From Daejeonia sp002484105 (GTDB lineage: Bacteria > Bacteroidota > Bacteroidia > Flavobacteriales > Weeksellaceae), in contig NZ_CP195105.1 of NCBI RefSeq assembly GCF_051175565.1, positions 1,240,001 to 1,304,000 of the forward strand: a stretch of DNA of 64,000 bases, written 5' to 3'. Positions 25,501 through 34,354 of this stretch are shown here, piece after piece; the stretch's first letter is position 1; the number at the start of each line of letters is the position of its first letter. A program made the translations under genes and the position numbers. The notes beneath the pieces were generated by a model that ran no database searches, was not told where the DNA came from, and saw only the letters and a list, made by a program, of their open reading frames with translations.

Positions 25501-26064
25501 ATGGCAACAACAGCTGATATCAAAAAAGGTCTTTGCATCGTATACAGCAATGACATCTACAAAGTGATCGAATTCCTGCATGTAAAACCAGGGAAAGGAC
25601 CTGCTTTCGTAAGAACAAAACTGAAGTCTGTCACCAACGGAAAAGTGGTGGACAATACCTTCTCTGCAGGCCACAAAATTGAGGAAGTAAAGGTGATTAC
25701 CAGAAAATACCAGTATCTGTATGATGATGACCATGGTTTCCATTTTATGAACAATGACGACTTTTCACAAATCTACATCAACAAGGAAATGATTGAGAAT
25801 GCCCAGTTTATGAAACCAGGTGAAGAAGTGACCATCATCATGCGCGAATCTGATGAGACTCCGCTTTCTGCAGAGCTTCCGCCAACAGTACTGATGGAAG
25901 TAACCGAAGCTGATCCCGGAGTGAAAGGAAACACTGCTACCAACGCACTGAAAAATGCAGTTGTAGAAACAGGAGCCAGAGTACTGGTACCGCTTTTTAT
26001 TGAACCTGGGGACAAAATCCGCATTAATACGGAAGACGGCAGCTATATCGAAAGAGTAAAATAA
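25501..26064 (+). CDS. efp: Translation elongation factor P
   Basis: Relieves ribosome stalling at polyproline stretches. Protein of 187 residues with three beta-barrel domains: KKGLCIVYSNDIYKVIEFLHVKPGKGPAFVRTKLK (domain I, with the tip Lys in PGKG that is modified in many bacteria), central VTIIMRE, and the C-terminal signature GARVLVPLFIEPGDKIRINTEDGSYIERVK. Its place 26 bases after lpxA suggests co-transcription with lipid A genes; the terminator at 26078 ends the operon. Confidence 0.96.
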   Translation: MATTADIKKGLCIVYSNDIYKVIEFLHVKPGKGPAFVRTKLKSVTNGKVVDNTFSAGHKIEEVKVITRKYQYLYDDDHGFHFMNNDDFSQIYINKEMIENAQFMKPGEEVTIIMRESDETPLSAELPPTVLMEVTEADPGVKGNTATNALKNAVVETGARVLVPLFIEPGDKIRINTEDGSYIERVK

Positions 26065-26077
26065 TTGTTCAACATAC

Positions 26078-26113
26078 CGGAGGTTCAGGATCATTTCCTG
26101 GGCCTCCGTTTTT
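26078..26113 (+). terminator. Terminator after efp
   Basis: CGGAGG (26078-26083) pairs with CCTCCG (26103-26108) and inside it CAGGA with TCCTG, separated by a TT/GG internal loop; five T follow. It separates efp from the second lpxD-like gene. Confidence 0.88.
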
Positions 26114-26126
26114 ATATTTCAAACGT

Positions 26127-27029
26127 ATGACGTTTAAACAGCCACAGACTTTACAGGCAATCGCAGAGATAATTGGAGCAAAAAAAATTGGCCCTGAAGA
26201 TTTTCCGGTTCTGGGTACCAATGAGATCCATATGGTGCGCCCAGGCGATATTGTGTTTGTCAATCATCCGAAATATTACGACAAGGCATTACATTCTGCA
26301 GCAACCGTTATCCTGATAGACAAGGAAGTGGAATGTCCGGAAGGTAAAGCGCTTCTTGTATCCGATGATCCGTTCCGGGATTTCAATAAAATCAATACCC
26401 ATTTTACCAGAATTTCCAATTTCCGTGATGAGCTGCATGATGTGGAAATTGGCGACGGAACCTTTATCCATCATTCGGCTGTTATAGGAAATGAAGTTAC
26501 CATAGGAAAAAACTGCCATATCTTCCCAAATGTCGTGATTGGCGACCGCACTGTGATTGGCGACAATGTTATCATCCAGTCGGGAACAGTGCTGGGCGGA
26601 GATGCTTTTTATTACAGAAAAATCAATGGCAAATTCGACCGACTGATTTCTGTAGGAAACGTGGTGATTAAGAATAATGTAGAAATCGGAAACCTATGTA
26701 CCATCGACCGTGGTGTTACTTCATCAACCGTAATTGGACAAGGTTCTGTTCTCGACAATCAGATTCAGATCGGACACGATACCGTCATCGGAAAAAATGT
26801 TCTGATTGCTTCGCAGACTGGCATTGCAGGATGCTGCGTGATTGGCGACGATGTCACCATCTGGGGACAGGTGGGGATGGCTTCCGGACTTCACATTGAG
26901 GAAGGAACCGTTCTGCTGGCACAGGTCGGCGTGAACCGGGATTTGAAAAAAGGAACCTATTTTGGCCCGATTGCAGAGGAGTTTCGCGATTATCTCCGTA
27001 AGGAAGTTAAACTCAAAAATCTGAAATAA
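26127..27029 (+). CDS. Second LpxD-like acyltransferase
   Basis: Protein of 300 residues. The N-terminal domain keeps RPGDIVFVNHPKYYDKAL, resembling the GxITFMVNPKY segment of E. coli LpxD, followed by hexapeptide repeats from about residue 105, CTIDRGVTSSTVIG, and QIGHDTVIG with the expected catalytic His. It differs from the first copy (22264) by GGDAFYY in place of GGDGFGF and by lacking a long C-terminal helix. It may acylate a different UDP-sugar or acyl chain, or act as a second LpxD. Located directly after the lipid A operon but beyond a terminator, 14 bases after its T-run. Confidence 0.82.
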   Translation: MTFKQPQTLQAIAEIIGAKKIGPEDFPVLGTNEIHMVRPGDIVFVNHPKYYDKALHSAATVILIDKEVECPEGKALLVSDDPFRDFNKINTHFTRISNFRDELHDVEIGDGTFIHHSAVIGNEVTIGKNCHIFPNVVIGDRTVIGDNVIIQSGTVLGGDAFYYRKINGKFDRLISVGNVVIKNNVEIGNLCTIDRGVTSSTVIGQGSVLDNQIQIGHDTVIGKNVLIASQTGIAGCCVIGDDVTIWGQVGMASGLHIEEGTVLLAQVGVNRDLKKGTYFGPIAEEFRDYLRKEVKLKNLK

Positions 27030-27102
27030 GAATAAAAAATAAGGGCTGACTTATATCTTCCTAAAATCAGAATCAAAATTTTTTTTAACACTGAATTATC
27101 AG

Positions 27103-27110
27103 TAAATTTG
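27103..27110 (+). promoter_or_regulatory. -7 element TAAATTTG for sucD
   Basis: Exact TAnnTTTG match 41 bases before the sucD ATG. Confidence 0.65.
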
Positions 27111-27151
27111 CGTTAATCGTATTTTTATTAAAACAACAAATTCAATAAACA

Positions 27152-28024
27152 ATGTCAGTATTAGTAAATAAAGACTCCAAAGTAGTTGTACAGGGATTTA
27201 CCGGAAACGAAGGTACGTTCCATGCTTCACAGATGATTGATTACGGAACCAATGTAGTAGGAGGTGTCACTCCCGGAAAAGGAGGTACCGAACACCTGGG
27301 CAAACCAGTATTCAACAGTCTGGCAGAAGCAGTAGAAAAAACAGGCGCTAATGTCAGTATTATTTTTGTACCGCCTGCATTTGCTGCCGATGCAATTATG
27401 GAAGCTGCCGAAGCCGGCATCAAAGTAATCGTCTGTATCACTGAAGGGATTCCTGTTGCTGACATGGTGAAAGTTAAAGCCTATATTGCAGACAAAGACT
27501 GCAGACTAATCGGCCCGAACTGCCCGGGAATCATCACTTCCGAAGAAGCAAAAATAGGTATTATGCCCGGTTTTGTATTCAAAAAAGGACGTGTAGGTAT
27601 CGTTTCCAAATCCGGAACTTTGACTTATGAAGCTGCAGACCAGGTGGTGAGAGCCGGATACGGAGTTTCTACTGCCATCGGTATCGGTGGTGATCCCATT
27701 ATCGGTACCACTACCAAAGATGCCCTCGAACTCTTTATCAATGATCCTGAAACAGACGCTGTAGTAATGATCGGAGAAATCGGTGGAAGCCTTGAAGCTG
27801 ATGCTGCAAAATGGTACAAAGCCAGCGGTTCCCAAAAACCTGTTGTAGGTTTCATCGCAGGACAGACTGCTCCCAAAGGCAGAACCATGGGACATGCCGG
27901 TGCCATCGTGGGAGGTAAAGATGATACGGCACAGGCTAAAATGGCCATTATGAGAGAAAACGGCATTCACGTTGCAGAATCTCCCGCAGATATAGGCGCT
28001 ACGATCGCAAAAGTTCTTGGATAA
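27152..28024 (+). CDS. sucD: Succinate-CoA ligase, alpha subunit
   Basis: Carries the phosphohistidine intermediate and binds CoA. Protein of 290 residues. Seen: VQGFTGNEGTFHASQMIDYGTNVVGGVTPGKGG (CoA-binding Rossmann part), IGPNCPGIITSEEAKIGIMPG, KSGTLTYEA, and the active His in GHAGAIVGG near residue 247. It has its own promoter, and its partner sucC is 16 kb away on the opposite strand. A small beta-barrel gene follows 19 bases later. Confidence 0.97.
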   Translation: MSVLVNKDSKVVVQGFTGNEGTFHASQMIDYGTNVVGGVTPGKGGTEHLGKPVFNSLAEAVEKTGANVSIIFVPPAFAADAIMEAAEAGIKVIVCITEGIPVADMVKVKAYIADKDCRLIGPNCPGIITSEEAKIGIMPGFVFKKGRVGIVSKSGTLTYEAADQVVRAGYGVSTAIGIGGDPIIGTTTKDALELFINDPETDAVVMIGEIGGSLEADAAKWYKASGSQKPVVGFIAGQTAPKGRTMGHAGAIVGGKDDTAQAKMAIMRENGIHVAESPADIGATIAKVLG

Positions 28025-28043
28025 GACTATAAAACACAATATA

Positions 28044-28694
28044 ATGAAAAAAACAATCCTGACCTTAGCTCTCGTATCTGCTACAGCATTGTCTGCACAG
28101 ATTGACCTGCGAAATACACGTTTCGGTATCACTGCAGGCGGGAACTATTCCAGAGTGAGCAATGCCCATAACCCTTCGGGGCCAAGGTACACCATGCAGG
28201 CCGGTGCACTGGCACTGATCCCGATTGACAATTACGAACAGTTCTACATCCAGCCCGAACTGCTGTATTACGGTGCCGGAGAAAGCGGGAACAGCAAAGA
28301 CGACAAGTCTGCAAAAAATGCAGTCTATGCCAATAATTATCTGAGTGTCCCCATTTATTTCAAAGGATATTTTTCGGAGGCAGAATCAGAATTTTTTGGT
28401 ATGGCCGGTCCGAGATTCAATTTTCTGGTCAGCCAGAAAGTGAAAAATCCGTCTCGGGAATGGTATACTGAAGAGACGTATGGCAAAGCCAACAGTTTTA
28501 ACTTTGGAGCAGGCGTTGGGATTGGTTACAGTTACAAGAGAATGCTGGAGGTTACCCTGAAATATGATATTGGTATTTCGGATACCTATCCTGATCTGAA
28601 AGATTCTCCGGACAACAAAACCGGGGATCCCAATACTCAGAAGAAAAAATTAGAACAGGTATTCAGTATTGGTCTGAGTTATATATTTAACTAA
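28044..28694 (+). CDS. Small outer-membrane beta-barrel protein
   Basis: Protein of 216 residues with signal peptide MKKTILTLALVSATALSAQ and the pattern of an eight-stranded porin-like barrel (PorT/OMP_b-brl type): FGITAGGNYSRVSN, FYIQPELLYYGAGES, LSVPIYFKGYF, FFGMAGPRFNFLVS, NFGAGVGIGYSY and a final FSIGLSYIFN. The start at 28044 places the signal peptide at the N-terminus; the nine codons upstream overlap the sucD stop. Probably co-transcribed with sucD; function unknown. Confidence 0.8.
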   Translation: MKKTILTLALVSATALSAQIDLRNTRFGITAGGNYSRVSNAHNPSGPRYTMQAGALALIPIDNYEQFYIQPELLYYGAGESGNSKDDKSAKNAVYANNYLSVPIYFKGYFSEAESEFFGMAGPRFNFLVSQKVKNPSREWYTEETYGKANSFNFGAGVGIGYSYKRMLEVTLKYDIGISDTYPDLKDSPDNKTGDPNTQKKKLEQVFSIGLSYIFN

Positions 28695-28715
28695 AATCAA
28701 GATTTTTATAACAGA

Positions 28716-28746
28716 AAAGCAGTCCTCGCCGGGACTGCTTTTTTCA
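28716..28746. terminator. Bidirectional terminator
   Basis: AAAGCAGTCC pairs with GGGACTGCTTT around TCGCC-type loop (28717-28741), A-run on the left and T-run on the right; it serves the beta-barrel gene and the convergent HAD phosphatase gene. Confidence 0.88.
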
Positions 28747-28754
28747 ATACAAAA

Positions 28755-29417
28755 TCAGAAATATTTCTCTATCCGGTCGGGGTACAGCTCCCGCAGATCA
28801 GCAACCACGATGTCGGCAGACGAATAATCCTGTGCATGTTCGTTGTCAAAATCATATCCTGCACAGTAAATACCAGCGCGGTTGGCAGCGATAATGCCAT
28901 TTGTAGCATCCTCTATCACCATGCAGTTTTCTTTGGACTCACCTGCCTTTTCGGCGGCAATCAGGAAAATTTCCGGATTGGGTTTGGATTCTTTCAGATC
29001 ATTTCCACTTACTTTTGCCATGAAATAAGGTTCTAATCCGAATTTTTTCAGAACAATATCAATATAGGCGGTACGCGAGGAAGAGGCAATCACTTTTTTG
29101 TAACCTTTGCGGTGGTATTCCTCTATCAGTTCCTTTGCATGAGGCATCAGCTCCAGTTCAGGATTGTCTTCACGGTAGAAGTCTACAAGGCGTTCCTTGA
29201 TGGTTTCCAGTTCTGCCGGTGTTTTTTCGAGGTGGTAGCGTCCGATAATTTTCGCATATATGCTTTTGGAAGAGGCGCCGCGAAATGTGGCAATAAAATC
29301 TTCATCAAACTCATCAATTCCCAATTCTTTCAGGAAACGATGATACATTTTGTAATAGAGCGGTTCGGTATTCACAATCACTCCGTCCATATCGAATAAT
29401 ACAGCTTTTAAAGGCAT
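28755..29417 (-). CDS. HAD-family phosphatase, beta-phosphoglucomutase-like (copy 1)
   Basis: Protein of 220 residues. Seen: nucleophile motif FDMDGVIVNTEPL at the N-terminus, a helical cap domain, VIASSS (motif II), the Lys in ESKPNPEIFL (motif III) and VIEDATNGIIAANRAGI (motif IV). This is the subfamily I HAD set that includes beta-phosphoglucomutase and sugar-phosphate phosphatases. The substrate is unknown. It is paralogous to the gene 11 bases upstream. Confidence 0.85.
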   Translation of the reverse strand: MPLKAVLFDMDGVIVNTEPLYYKMYHRFLKELGIDEFDEDFIATFRGASSKSIYAKIIGRYHLEKTPAELETIKERLVDFYREDNPELELMPHAKELIEEYHRKGYKKVIASSSRTAYIDIVLKKFGLEPYFMAKVSGNDLKESKPNPEIFLIAAEKAGESKENCMVIEDATNGIIAANRAGIYCAGYDFDNEHAQDYSSADIVVADLRELYPDRIEKYF

Positions 29418-29428
29418 AAAAAATGGGT

Positions 29429-30091
29429 TTAATTGAAATAAGAGTTTATTTTTTCCGGCTCCAGTTCCCGAAAATCGGACACCACAAGGTTGGCCAGGGA
29501 ATAATCCTGCTGTTTAGAATGCTGGCTGCGGTAGGCAGAGCAGAAAATACCCGCGCGGTGTGCAGCAAGAATTCCGTTGGTAGCATCTTCAATGACCATG
29601 CATTTTTCTTTGGGCTGGCCGGAGATTTCGGCAGCTTTCAGGAAAATTTCCGGATTGGGTTTGGATTCTGCAAGGTCGGCACCACTGATTTTCCCTTTAA
29701 AATAACCATGAAGATCAAAGCGGTCAAACATCATATTGATCGACGTCATGGTGGCAGAGGATGCCAGTACAAGTGTAATGCCCGCTTCGTAATATCTGAT
29801 GATAAGGTCTTTAACGCCTGGTATCAGATCAAAATCCGGGTCGGTATCAAAATAGGTTTTGAAATACGCTCTTTTTCGGCGCATTACCTCTTGCGTTTCC
29901 AGTGGAATGTCAAAATTTTCCTTTAAAGTTTCTATGGTACGGAAAGTGGAAAGGCCGGTAAATGAAGTATAAAGCTCTTCCGATACATCCATTCCCAGAT
30001 CCGAGAATACCTGAAAATAAGCTTTTCTGTGCAGCGGTTCCGTATCTACAATCACCCCGTCCATGTCAAAGAGAACAGCCTGTAATGCCAT
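29429..30091 (-). CDS. HAD-family phosphatase, beta-phosphoglucomutase-like (copy 2)
   Basis: Protein of 220 residues with the same motifs as its downstream neighbour: FDMDGVIVDTEPLHRKAY, VLASSATM, ESKPNPEIFLKAAE and VIEDATNGILAAHRAGI. The two genes are a tandem duplication with about half of residues shared by eye. The start at 30091 is preferred over 30106 because a -7 element covers the upstream codons. First gene of a two-gene operon ending at the terminator near 28740. Confidence 0.85.
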   Translation of the reverse strand: MALQAVLFDMDGVIVDTEPLHRKAYFQVFSDLGMDVSEELYTSFTGLSTFRTIETLKENFDIPLETQEVMRRKRAYFKTYFDTDPDFDLIPGVKDLIIRYYEAGITLVLASSATMTSINMMFDRFDLHGYFKGKISGADLAESKPNPEIFLKAAEISGQPKEKCMVIEDATNGILAAHRAGIFCSAYRSQHSKQQDYSLANLVVSDFRELEPEKINSYFN

Positions 30092-30103
30092 ATTATTTTT
30101 GTG

Positions 30104-30111
30104 CAAAGGTA
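30104..30111 (-). promoter_or_regulatory. -7 element TACCTTTG for the HAD pair
   Basis: Exact TAnnTTTG match on the minus strand, 12 bases before the ATG at 30091; it overlaps the alternative start at 30106. Confidence 0.7.
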
Positions 30112-30135
30112 AGGAATTACGGGCGTTTCTCCGTA

Positions 30136-30546
30136 TTATGCGTCTTTAAAGACAATACCGGGATTGATGGACTGCAGCAATCGTTGGAATTCTTCATAAT
30201 TTTTGGGTGAGATGATAATGCTGTTGCCACCTTTCCAGACAATTTCTACGCGGCCGATGATGGCAGGAGCAGGTGAGGAAAGCGGATTCCATGTTTTTTC
30301 CACGCGCGATATATCGTGAATGTTGATTTTTGTCGTTCCGAAAATTCCATTTTTCACATAGAGAAAATCGTTACTGACAGAATACCGGATGCTGAAAATC
30401 ACATACACTATAAAGAGAACAACGCCAGCAAGCACAAGTGATCCCTTCCAGTTGGGATGTGTAAAAGATTCCTTAAACGGAACAAAGAGAATCAGTATAA
30501 GGATGAATATCAGTTCCCATCCAATTTTTACGGGTATTATTTTCAT
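30136..30546 (-). CDS. Small membrane protein with PH-like domain
   Basis: Protein of 136 residues. Two hydrophobic segments (WELIFILILILFVPF and LVLAGVVLFIVYVIFSIRY) are followed by a short beta domain (LYVKNGIFGTTKINIHDISRVEKTW... ISPKNYEEFQRLLQSINPGI) with the pattern of bacterial PH domains. Function unknown; no operon partner is obvious. Confidence 0.7.
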   Translation of the reverse strand: MKIIPVKIGWELIFILILILFVPFKESFTHPNWKGSLVLAGVVLFIVYVIFSIRYSVSNDFLYVKNGIFGTTKINIHDISRVEKTWNPLSSPAPAIIGRVEIVWKGGNSIIISPKNYEEFQRLLQSINPGIVFKDA

Positions 30547-30635
30547 AGCTTTGATTTTGTGTAATATAGTAAAAATATGGTTACATTACAAAATGAACAT
30601 TTTGCCGAAAAAACAAATTGGCTTAACTTGCAGAA

Positions 30636-31250
30636 ATGTTAGGTTCTCTTTTTGACCGGGAAGCGGATGCCCCGGTAAACCTCCTGCCGTATGACGGAAC
30701 AGTGCTGTATTTTGGAAATGTGTTTCCAAAGGAATTGGCAGACTCTATTTTCCGCCGGCTTCTGAATGAAATTCACTGGAAGCACGACGAAGTTGTCATA
30801 TTCGGGAAATCTATAGAAACCAGACGCGAAGTTGCATGGTACGGCGACAGAGATTTTTCCTATACCTATTCCGGAAAGACAAAGACAGCAGCACTTTTTA
30901 CGCCACTCCTTTTACAACTCAGGCAGAAGACAGAAGAACTGACGCAGGAAACCTACAATTCCTGTCTGCTGAATCTTTATCATGACGGTTCGGAAGGCAT
31001 GGGCTACCACAATGATCGTGAAAAAGATCTTGCAAAGCATCATGCGATTGTGGCACTCAGTTTCGGGGCAGAGCGCCGCTTCTGTTTCCGGCATCGGATC
31101 ACCAAGGAAAAAAAAGAACTTTTTCTGGAACATGGCAGCCTCCTTGTGATGAAGGACGAAATACAGGATTACTGGTTGCACAGCCTGCCCGAAGCCCGTA
31201 AGATTGTGCAGCCGAGAGTCAGCCTTACCTTCCGCAAGGTTGCAGAATAA
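30636..31250 (+). CDS. alkB: AlkB-like 2-oxoglutarate/Fe(II) dioxygenase
   Basis: Repairs alkylated bases in DNA or RNA by oxidative demethylation. Protein of 204 residues. Seen: VAWYGDRDFSYTYSG (nucleotide recognition), the iron ligands in GMGYHNDREKDL (HxD) and WLHSLP (distal His), and RVSLTFR with the Arg that holds 2-oxoglutarate. The short-form length and the YHNDRE motif resemble the ALKBH2/3-like bacterial group. It lies just ahead of polA but polA has its own promoter. Confidence 0.9.
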   Translation: MLGSLFDREADAPVNLLPYDGTVLYFGNVFPKELADSIFRRLLNEIHWKHDEVVIFGKSIETRREVAWYGDRDFSYTYSGKTKTAALFTPLLLQLRQKTEELTQETYNSCLLNLYHDGSEGMGYHNDREKDLAKHHAIVALSFGAERRFCFRHRITKEKKELFLEHGSLLVMKDEIQDYWLHSLPEARKIVQPRVSLTFRKVAE

Positions 31251-31273
31251 CTGGCTTCGTCTTAAACTTTTCT

Positions 31274-31281
31274 TATCTTTG
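31274..31281 (+). promoter_or_regulatory. -7 element TATCTTTG directly before polA
   Basis: Exact TAnnTTTG match whose last G is 4 bases from the polA ATG (31286), so the transcript may be leaderless or nearly so. Confidence 0.6.
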
Positions 31282-31285
31282 TTTC

Positions 31286-34123
31286 ATGACAGAAACTGCC
31301 GACAAAAGACTGTATCTCATCGATGCCTATGCGATGATTTTTCGTGGCTATTATGCACTGATCCGTAATCCGAGACTGACATCGTCCGGCATGGATACCT
31401 CCGCTGTTTTTGGGTTTACAAATTCTCTGATTGAGCTGATCAGGAGAGAAAAACCTACTCATCTTGCCGTTGTTTTTGATGTGGGGAAAGCCAGTGTACG
31501 TACCGAAGATTTCTCCGATTATAAAGCCAACAGAAGCGAAACACCGGAAGCCATAAAAATTGCCGTTCCATACATACACAGGATTCTGGAGGCCATGAAG
31601 ATCCCGATTCTCGGAGTAGAAGGCTATGAAGCTGATGATGTGATCGGAACTTTGTCCTGCAAAGCTGAAAAGGAAGGTTACAATGTTTTTATGGTAACAC
31701 CGGACAAAGATTTCGGACAACTCGTTACCGGCAAAGTGAAAATCTATAAACCTGCGGTGAAGAACGGTGAGGTGGAAATTCTGGGAGTCGACGAAATTAA
31801 AGCAAAATATGGGATTGATGATCCAAAACAGGTCATTGATATCCTCGCCATGATGGGTGATGCAGTAGACAATATTCCCGGGCTGACGGGCGTAGGCGAA
31901 AAAACCGCTTTAAAATTTGTTCAGGAATTCGGTTCCATCGAAAATCTTCTTGCCAATACCAGTCAGCTGAAAGGCAAAATGAAGGAAAAAGTGGAAGCCA
32001 GCGCAGAAATGGGTTTGCTCTCCAAAAAACTCGCTACTATTATCTGCGATGTGCCGGTGGAATTTCATCAGGAACAGTATGATCTGGAAACCCCGGATTT
32101 TGAAAAAGTGAAGGAAATTTTTGAAGAAATAGAATTCAAACGCCTTTACGAAAACCTGTACCGTGCATTTGCACAACAGGATCCCGCCGTTCAGCAAGTC
32201 GGGCTGTCTGTACAGGAATCTCCTGAAAAAACAAAGGAACAGAAAAAAACGGGAGCCGTCCAGCTGGATCTTTTTGCGAGCTTTGAAGAACTTGATCATG
32301 CTACAACCACCAAAAAAACAGCAGAAAACAATGACCATATTTATCAGTATATAGATACCGAAAAGGGACAAAAGGCATTGGTTTCCAATCTGTTGAAGTA
32401 TAAGGCTGTCTGTTTTGATACCGAAACCACATCACTGGACGAGTTGCAGGCAGAACTTGTAGGAATGAGCTTCTCGTACCGCAACGGGCTGTCTTATTAT
32501 GTGCCGCTTTCTGCCAATCGCGGCGAGGCATTGCAAACCCTGGAAATCTTCCGTCCGTTTTTTGAGAGCAAAAACGTTTTGAAAATTGCACACAATATCA
32601 AATACGACTACAAAGTCCTCCAACAGCACGGCATTACGGTAAAAGGACCGATGTTCGATACCATGATCGCCCATTATCTGCTGAATCCTGACGGACGACA
32701 TGGCATGGATTACCTTTCGGAAGTTTATCTGAACTATATTCCCATCCCGATCGAAAGCATTATTGGGAAAAAAGGTAAAAAACAGGGCAATTTTCGGGAT
32801 GCAGACCTGAAAATACAGACGGAATACGCTGCCGAAGATGCAGATGTTACTTTTCAGCTGTATGAACTTTTTGCTCCGCAACTTAAAAAGGAGAACCTCG
32901 AAGATCTTTTCTTTAATGTCGAAATGCCATTGATGCAGGTGCTTGCCAAAATGGAACTCGCCGGGGTGAAACTGGATGAAGAATGGCTGAAGAAGGAAAG
33001 TACCGATCTGGAAAACGATCTTAAAAATCTGGAAACGAAAATATTTGAACTTTCGGGGGAAGTTTTCAATATGAACTCGCCCAAACAACTCGGAGACATT
33101 CTTTTTGAAAAACTCCAGCTGGATCCGAAAGCCAAAAAAACCAGAACCGGGCAATATTCCACCTCCGAAGAAGTATTGCAGAAACTGGTCTCCAAACATG
33201 ACATTATTCCGCATATACTGGAATACCGTACCTATCAGAAACTCAAATCAACGTATGTGGATGCGTTGCCACAGCAAATCAGTCCTGTAGACCAGCGCGT
33301 GCATACGAATTTTTCGCAGACCACAGCTGCTACAGGGCGTCTGGCCAGTGTGAATCCAAATCTGCAGAATATCCCGATCCGTACCCTTCGCGGGCAGCAG
33401 ATTCGCGGTGCTTTTGTGGCAGGAAACGGCAACAAAATCATCTCTGCCGACTATTCGCAGATAGAGCTTCGCATTATTGCAGAAATTTCGGGCGAAGAAA
33501 ATATGATCAATGCATTTCTGCACGGTGAAGATATCCATGCGTCTACTGCAGCAAAATTGTTCAAAATACCCATTGACGAAGTCAGCAAACTGCAGAGAAG
33601 TCAGGCAAAAACAGTCAATTTCGGCATCATTTATGGGCAGGGTGCATTTGGACTTGCCGAGCAGACCGGGCTTTCGAGAACCGAAGCGAAACAGATGATT
33701 GACGAATATTACCGTACCTATCCGAAACTCAAAGAATACATGGCCGGCCAGGTGAAAAAAGCCCGTGAAGCTGGTTATGTGGAAACGGTTCTGAAACGTA
33801 AGCGTATCCTGAAGGATATCAACTCTAATAATTTTGTAGTACGCGGCCATGCCGAACGCAATGCAGTAAATGCACCGATACAGGGAAGTGCTGCAGACAT
33901 CATCAAGATCGCCATGATCCGTATTGATGAAGAACTCCGCAAACAACAGATGCAGACCACGATGCTGCTCCAGGTGCACGATGAACTGATCTTCGAGTCT
34001 CCCGAAATAGAAGTAGATGTTGCAGCACAGCTCATAAAACACGAAATGGAACATGCTGTAACCACCAGAGTTCCGCTTCTGGTGGAAGTAGGAATCGGAG
34101 ACAACTGGCTGGAAGCCCATTGA
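31286..34123 (+). CDS. polA: DNA polymerase I
   Basis: Protein of 945 residues with three domains. 1-290: 5'-3' exonuclease (LIDAYAMIFRGYYAL, GYEADDVIGTL, TPDKDFGQLV, GVGEKTA). About 350-540: 3'-5' proofreading domain that keeps its acidic residues (CFDTETTSLDE, AHNIKYDYKVL, YAAEDADVTFQLY), so proofreading is probably active. About 560-945: polymerase A, with motif A ADYSQIELRI, O-helix RSQAKTVNFGIIYGQG and motif C VHDELIFE. Length is normal. No terminator was recognised after it. Confidence 0.97.
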   Translation: MTETADKRLYLIDAYAMIFRGYYALIRNPRLTSSGMDTSAVFGFTNSLIELIRREKPTHLAVVFDVGKASVRTEDFSDYKANRSETPEAIKIAVPYIHRILEAMKIPILGVEGYEADDVIGTLSCKAEKEGYNVFMVTPDKDFGQLVTGKVKIYKPAVKNGEVEILGVDEIKAKYGIDDPKQVIDILAMMGDAVDNIPGLTGVGEKTALKFVQEFGSIENLLANTSQLKGKMKEKVEASAEMGLLSKKLATIICDVPVEFHQEQYDLETPDFEKVKEIFEEIEFKRLYENLYRAFAQQDPAVQQVGLSVQESPEKTKEQKKTGAVQLDLFASFEELDHATTTKKTAENNDHIYQYIDTEKGQKALVSNLLKYKAVCFDTETTSLDELQAELVGMSFSYRNGLSYYVPLSANRGEALQTLEIFRPFFESKNVLKIAHNIKYDYKVLQQHGITVKGPMFDTMIAHYLLNPDGRHGMDYLSEVYLNYIPIPIESIIGKKGKKQGNFRDADLKIQTEYAAEDADVTFQLYELFAPQLKKENLEDLFFNVEMPLMQVLAKMELAGVKLDEEWLKKESTDLENDLKNLETKIFELSGEVFNMNSPKQLGDILFEKLQLDPKAKKTRTGQYSTSEEVLQKLVSKHDIIPHILEYRTYQKLKSTYVDALPQQISPVDQRVHTNFSQTTAATGRLASVNPNLQNIPIRTLRGQQIRGAFVAGNGNKIISADYSQIELRIIAEISGEENMINAFLHGEDIHASTAAKLFKIPIDEVSKLQRSQAKTVNFGIIYGQGAFGLAEQTGLSRTEAKQMIDEYYRTYPKLKEYMAGQVKKAREAGYVETVLKRKRILKDINSNNFVVRGHAERNAVNAPIQGSAADIIKIAMIRIDEELRKQQMQTTMLLQVHDELIFESPEIEVDVAAQLIKHEMEHAVTTRVPLLVEVGIGDNWLEAH

Positions 34124-34301
34124 TGGAAATTTCCCTAAGAATCTGTTTAAACATCCTGAATCAAAAACAGGAAGTTGCCAGTCATTTCCGGCAATGATCT
34201 AAAGAGCATCAACCTTTAGTGAAGATAAGGTAGAATCCTGAATTCCGGTCAATTTTTTAAAACAGTTTTACCGTTATTGGCCCGGAATATTATCTTAAAA
34301 A

Positions 34302-34333
34302 TGCTCCGCTGTTCCCATTAGAACAACGGAGCA
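34302..34333. terminator. Terminator of the efflux operon
   Basis: TGCTCCG (34302-34308) pairs with CGGAGCA (34327-34333) and TGTTC with GAACA inside, 6-base loop. On the minus strand it is followed by ATTTTTAAG, so it ends the MFS-HlyD-TolC transcript. The rest of the 231-base gap after polA shows nothing. Confidence 0.75.
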
Positions 34334-34354
34334 CGAATGAAAACAAGGGGTATC

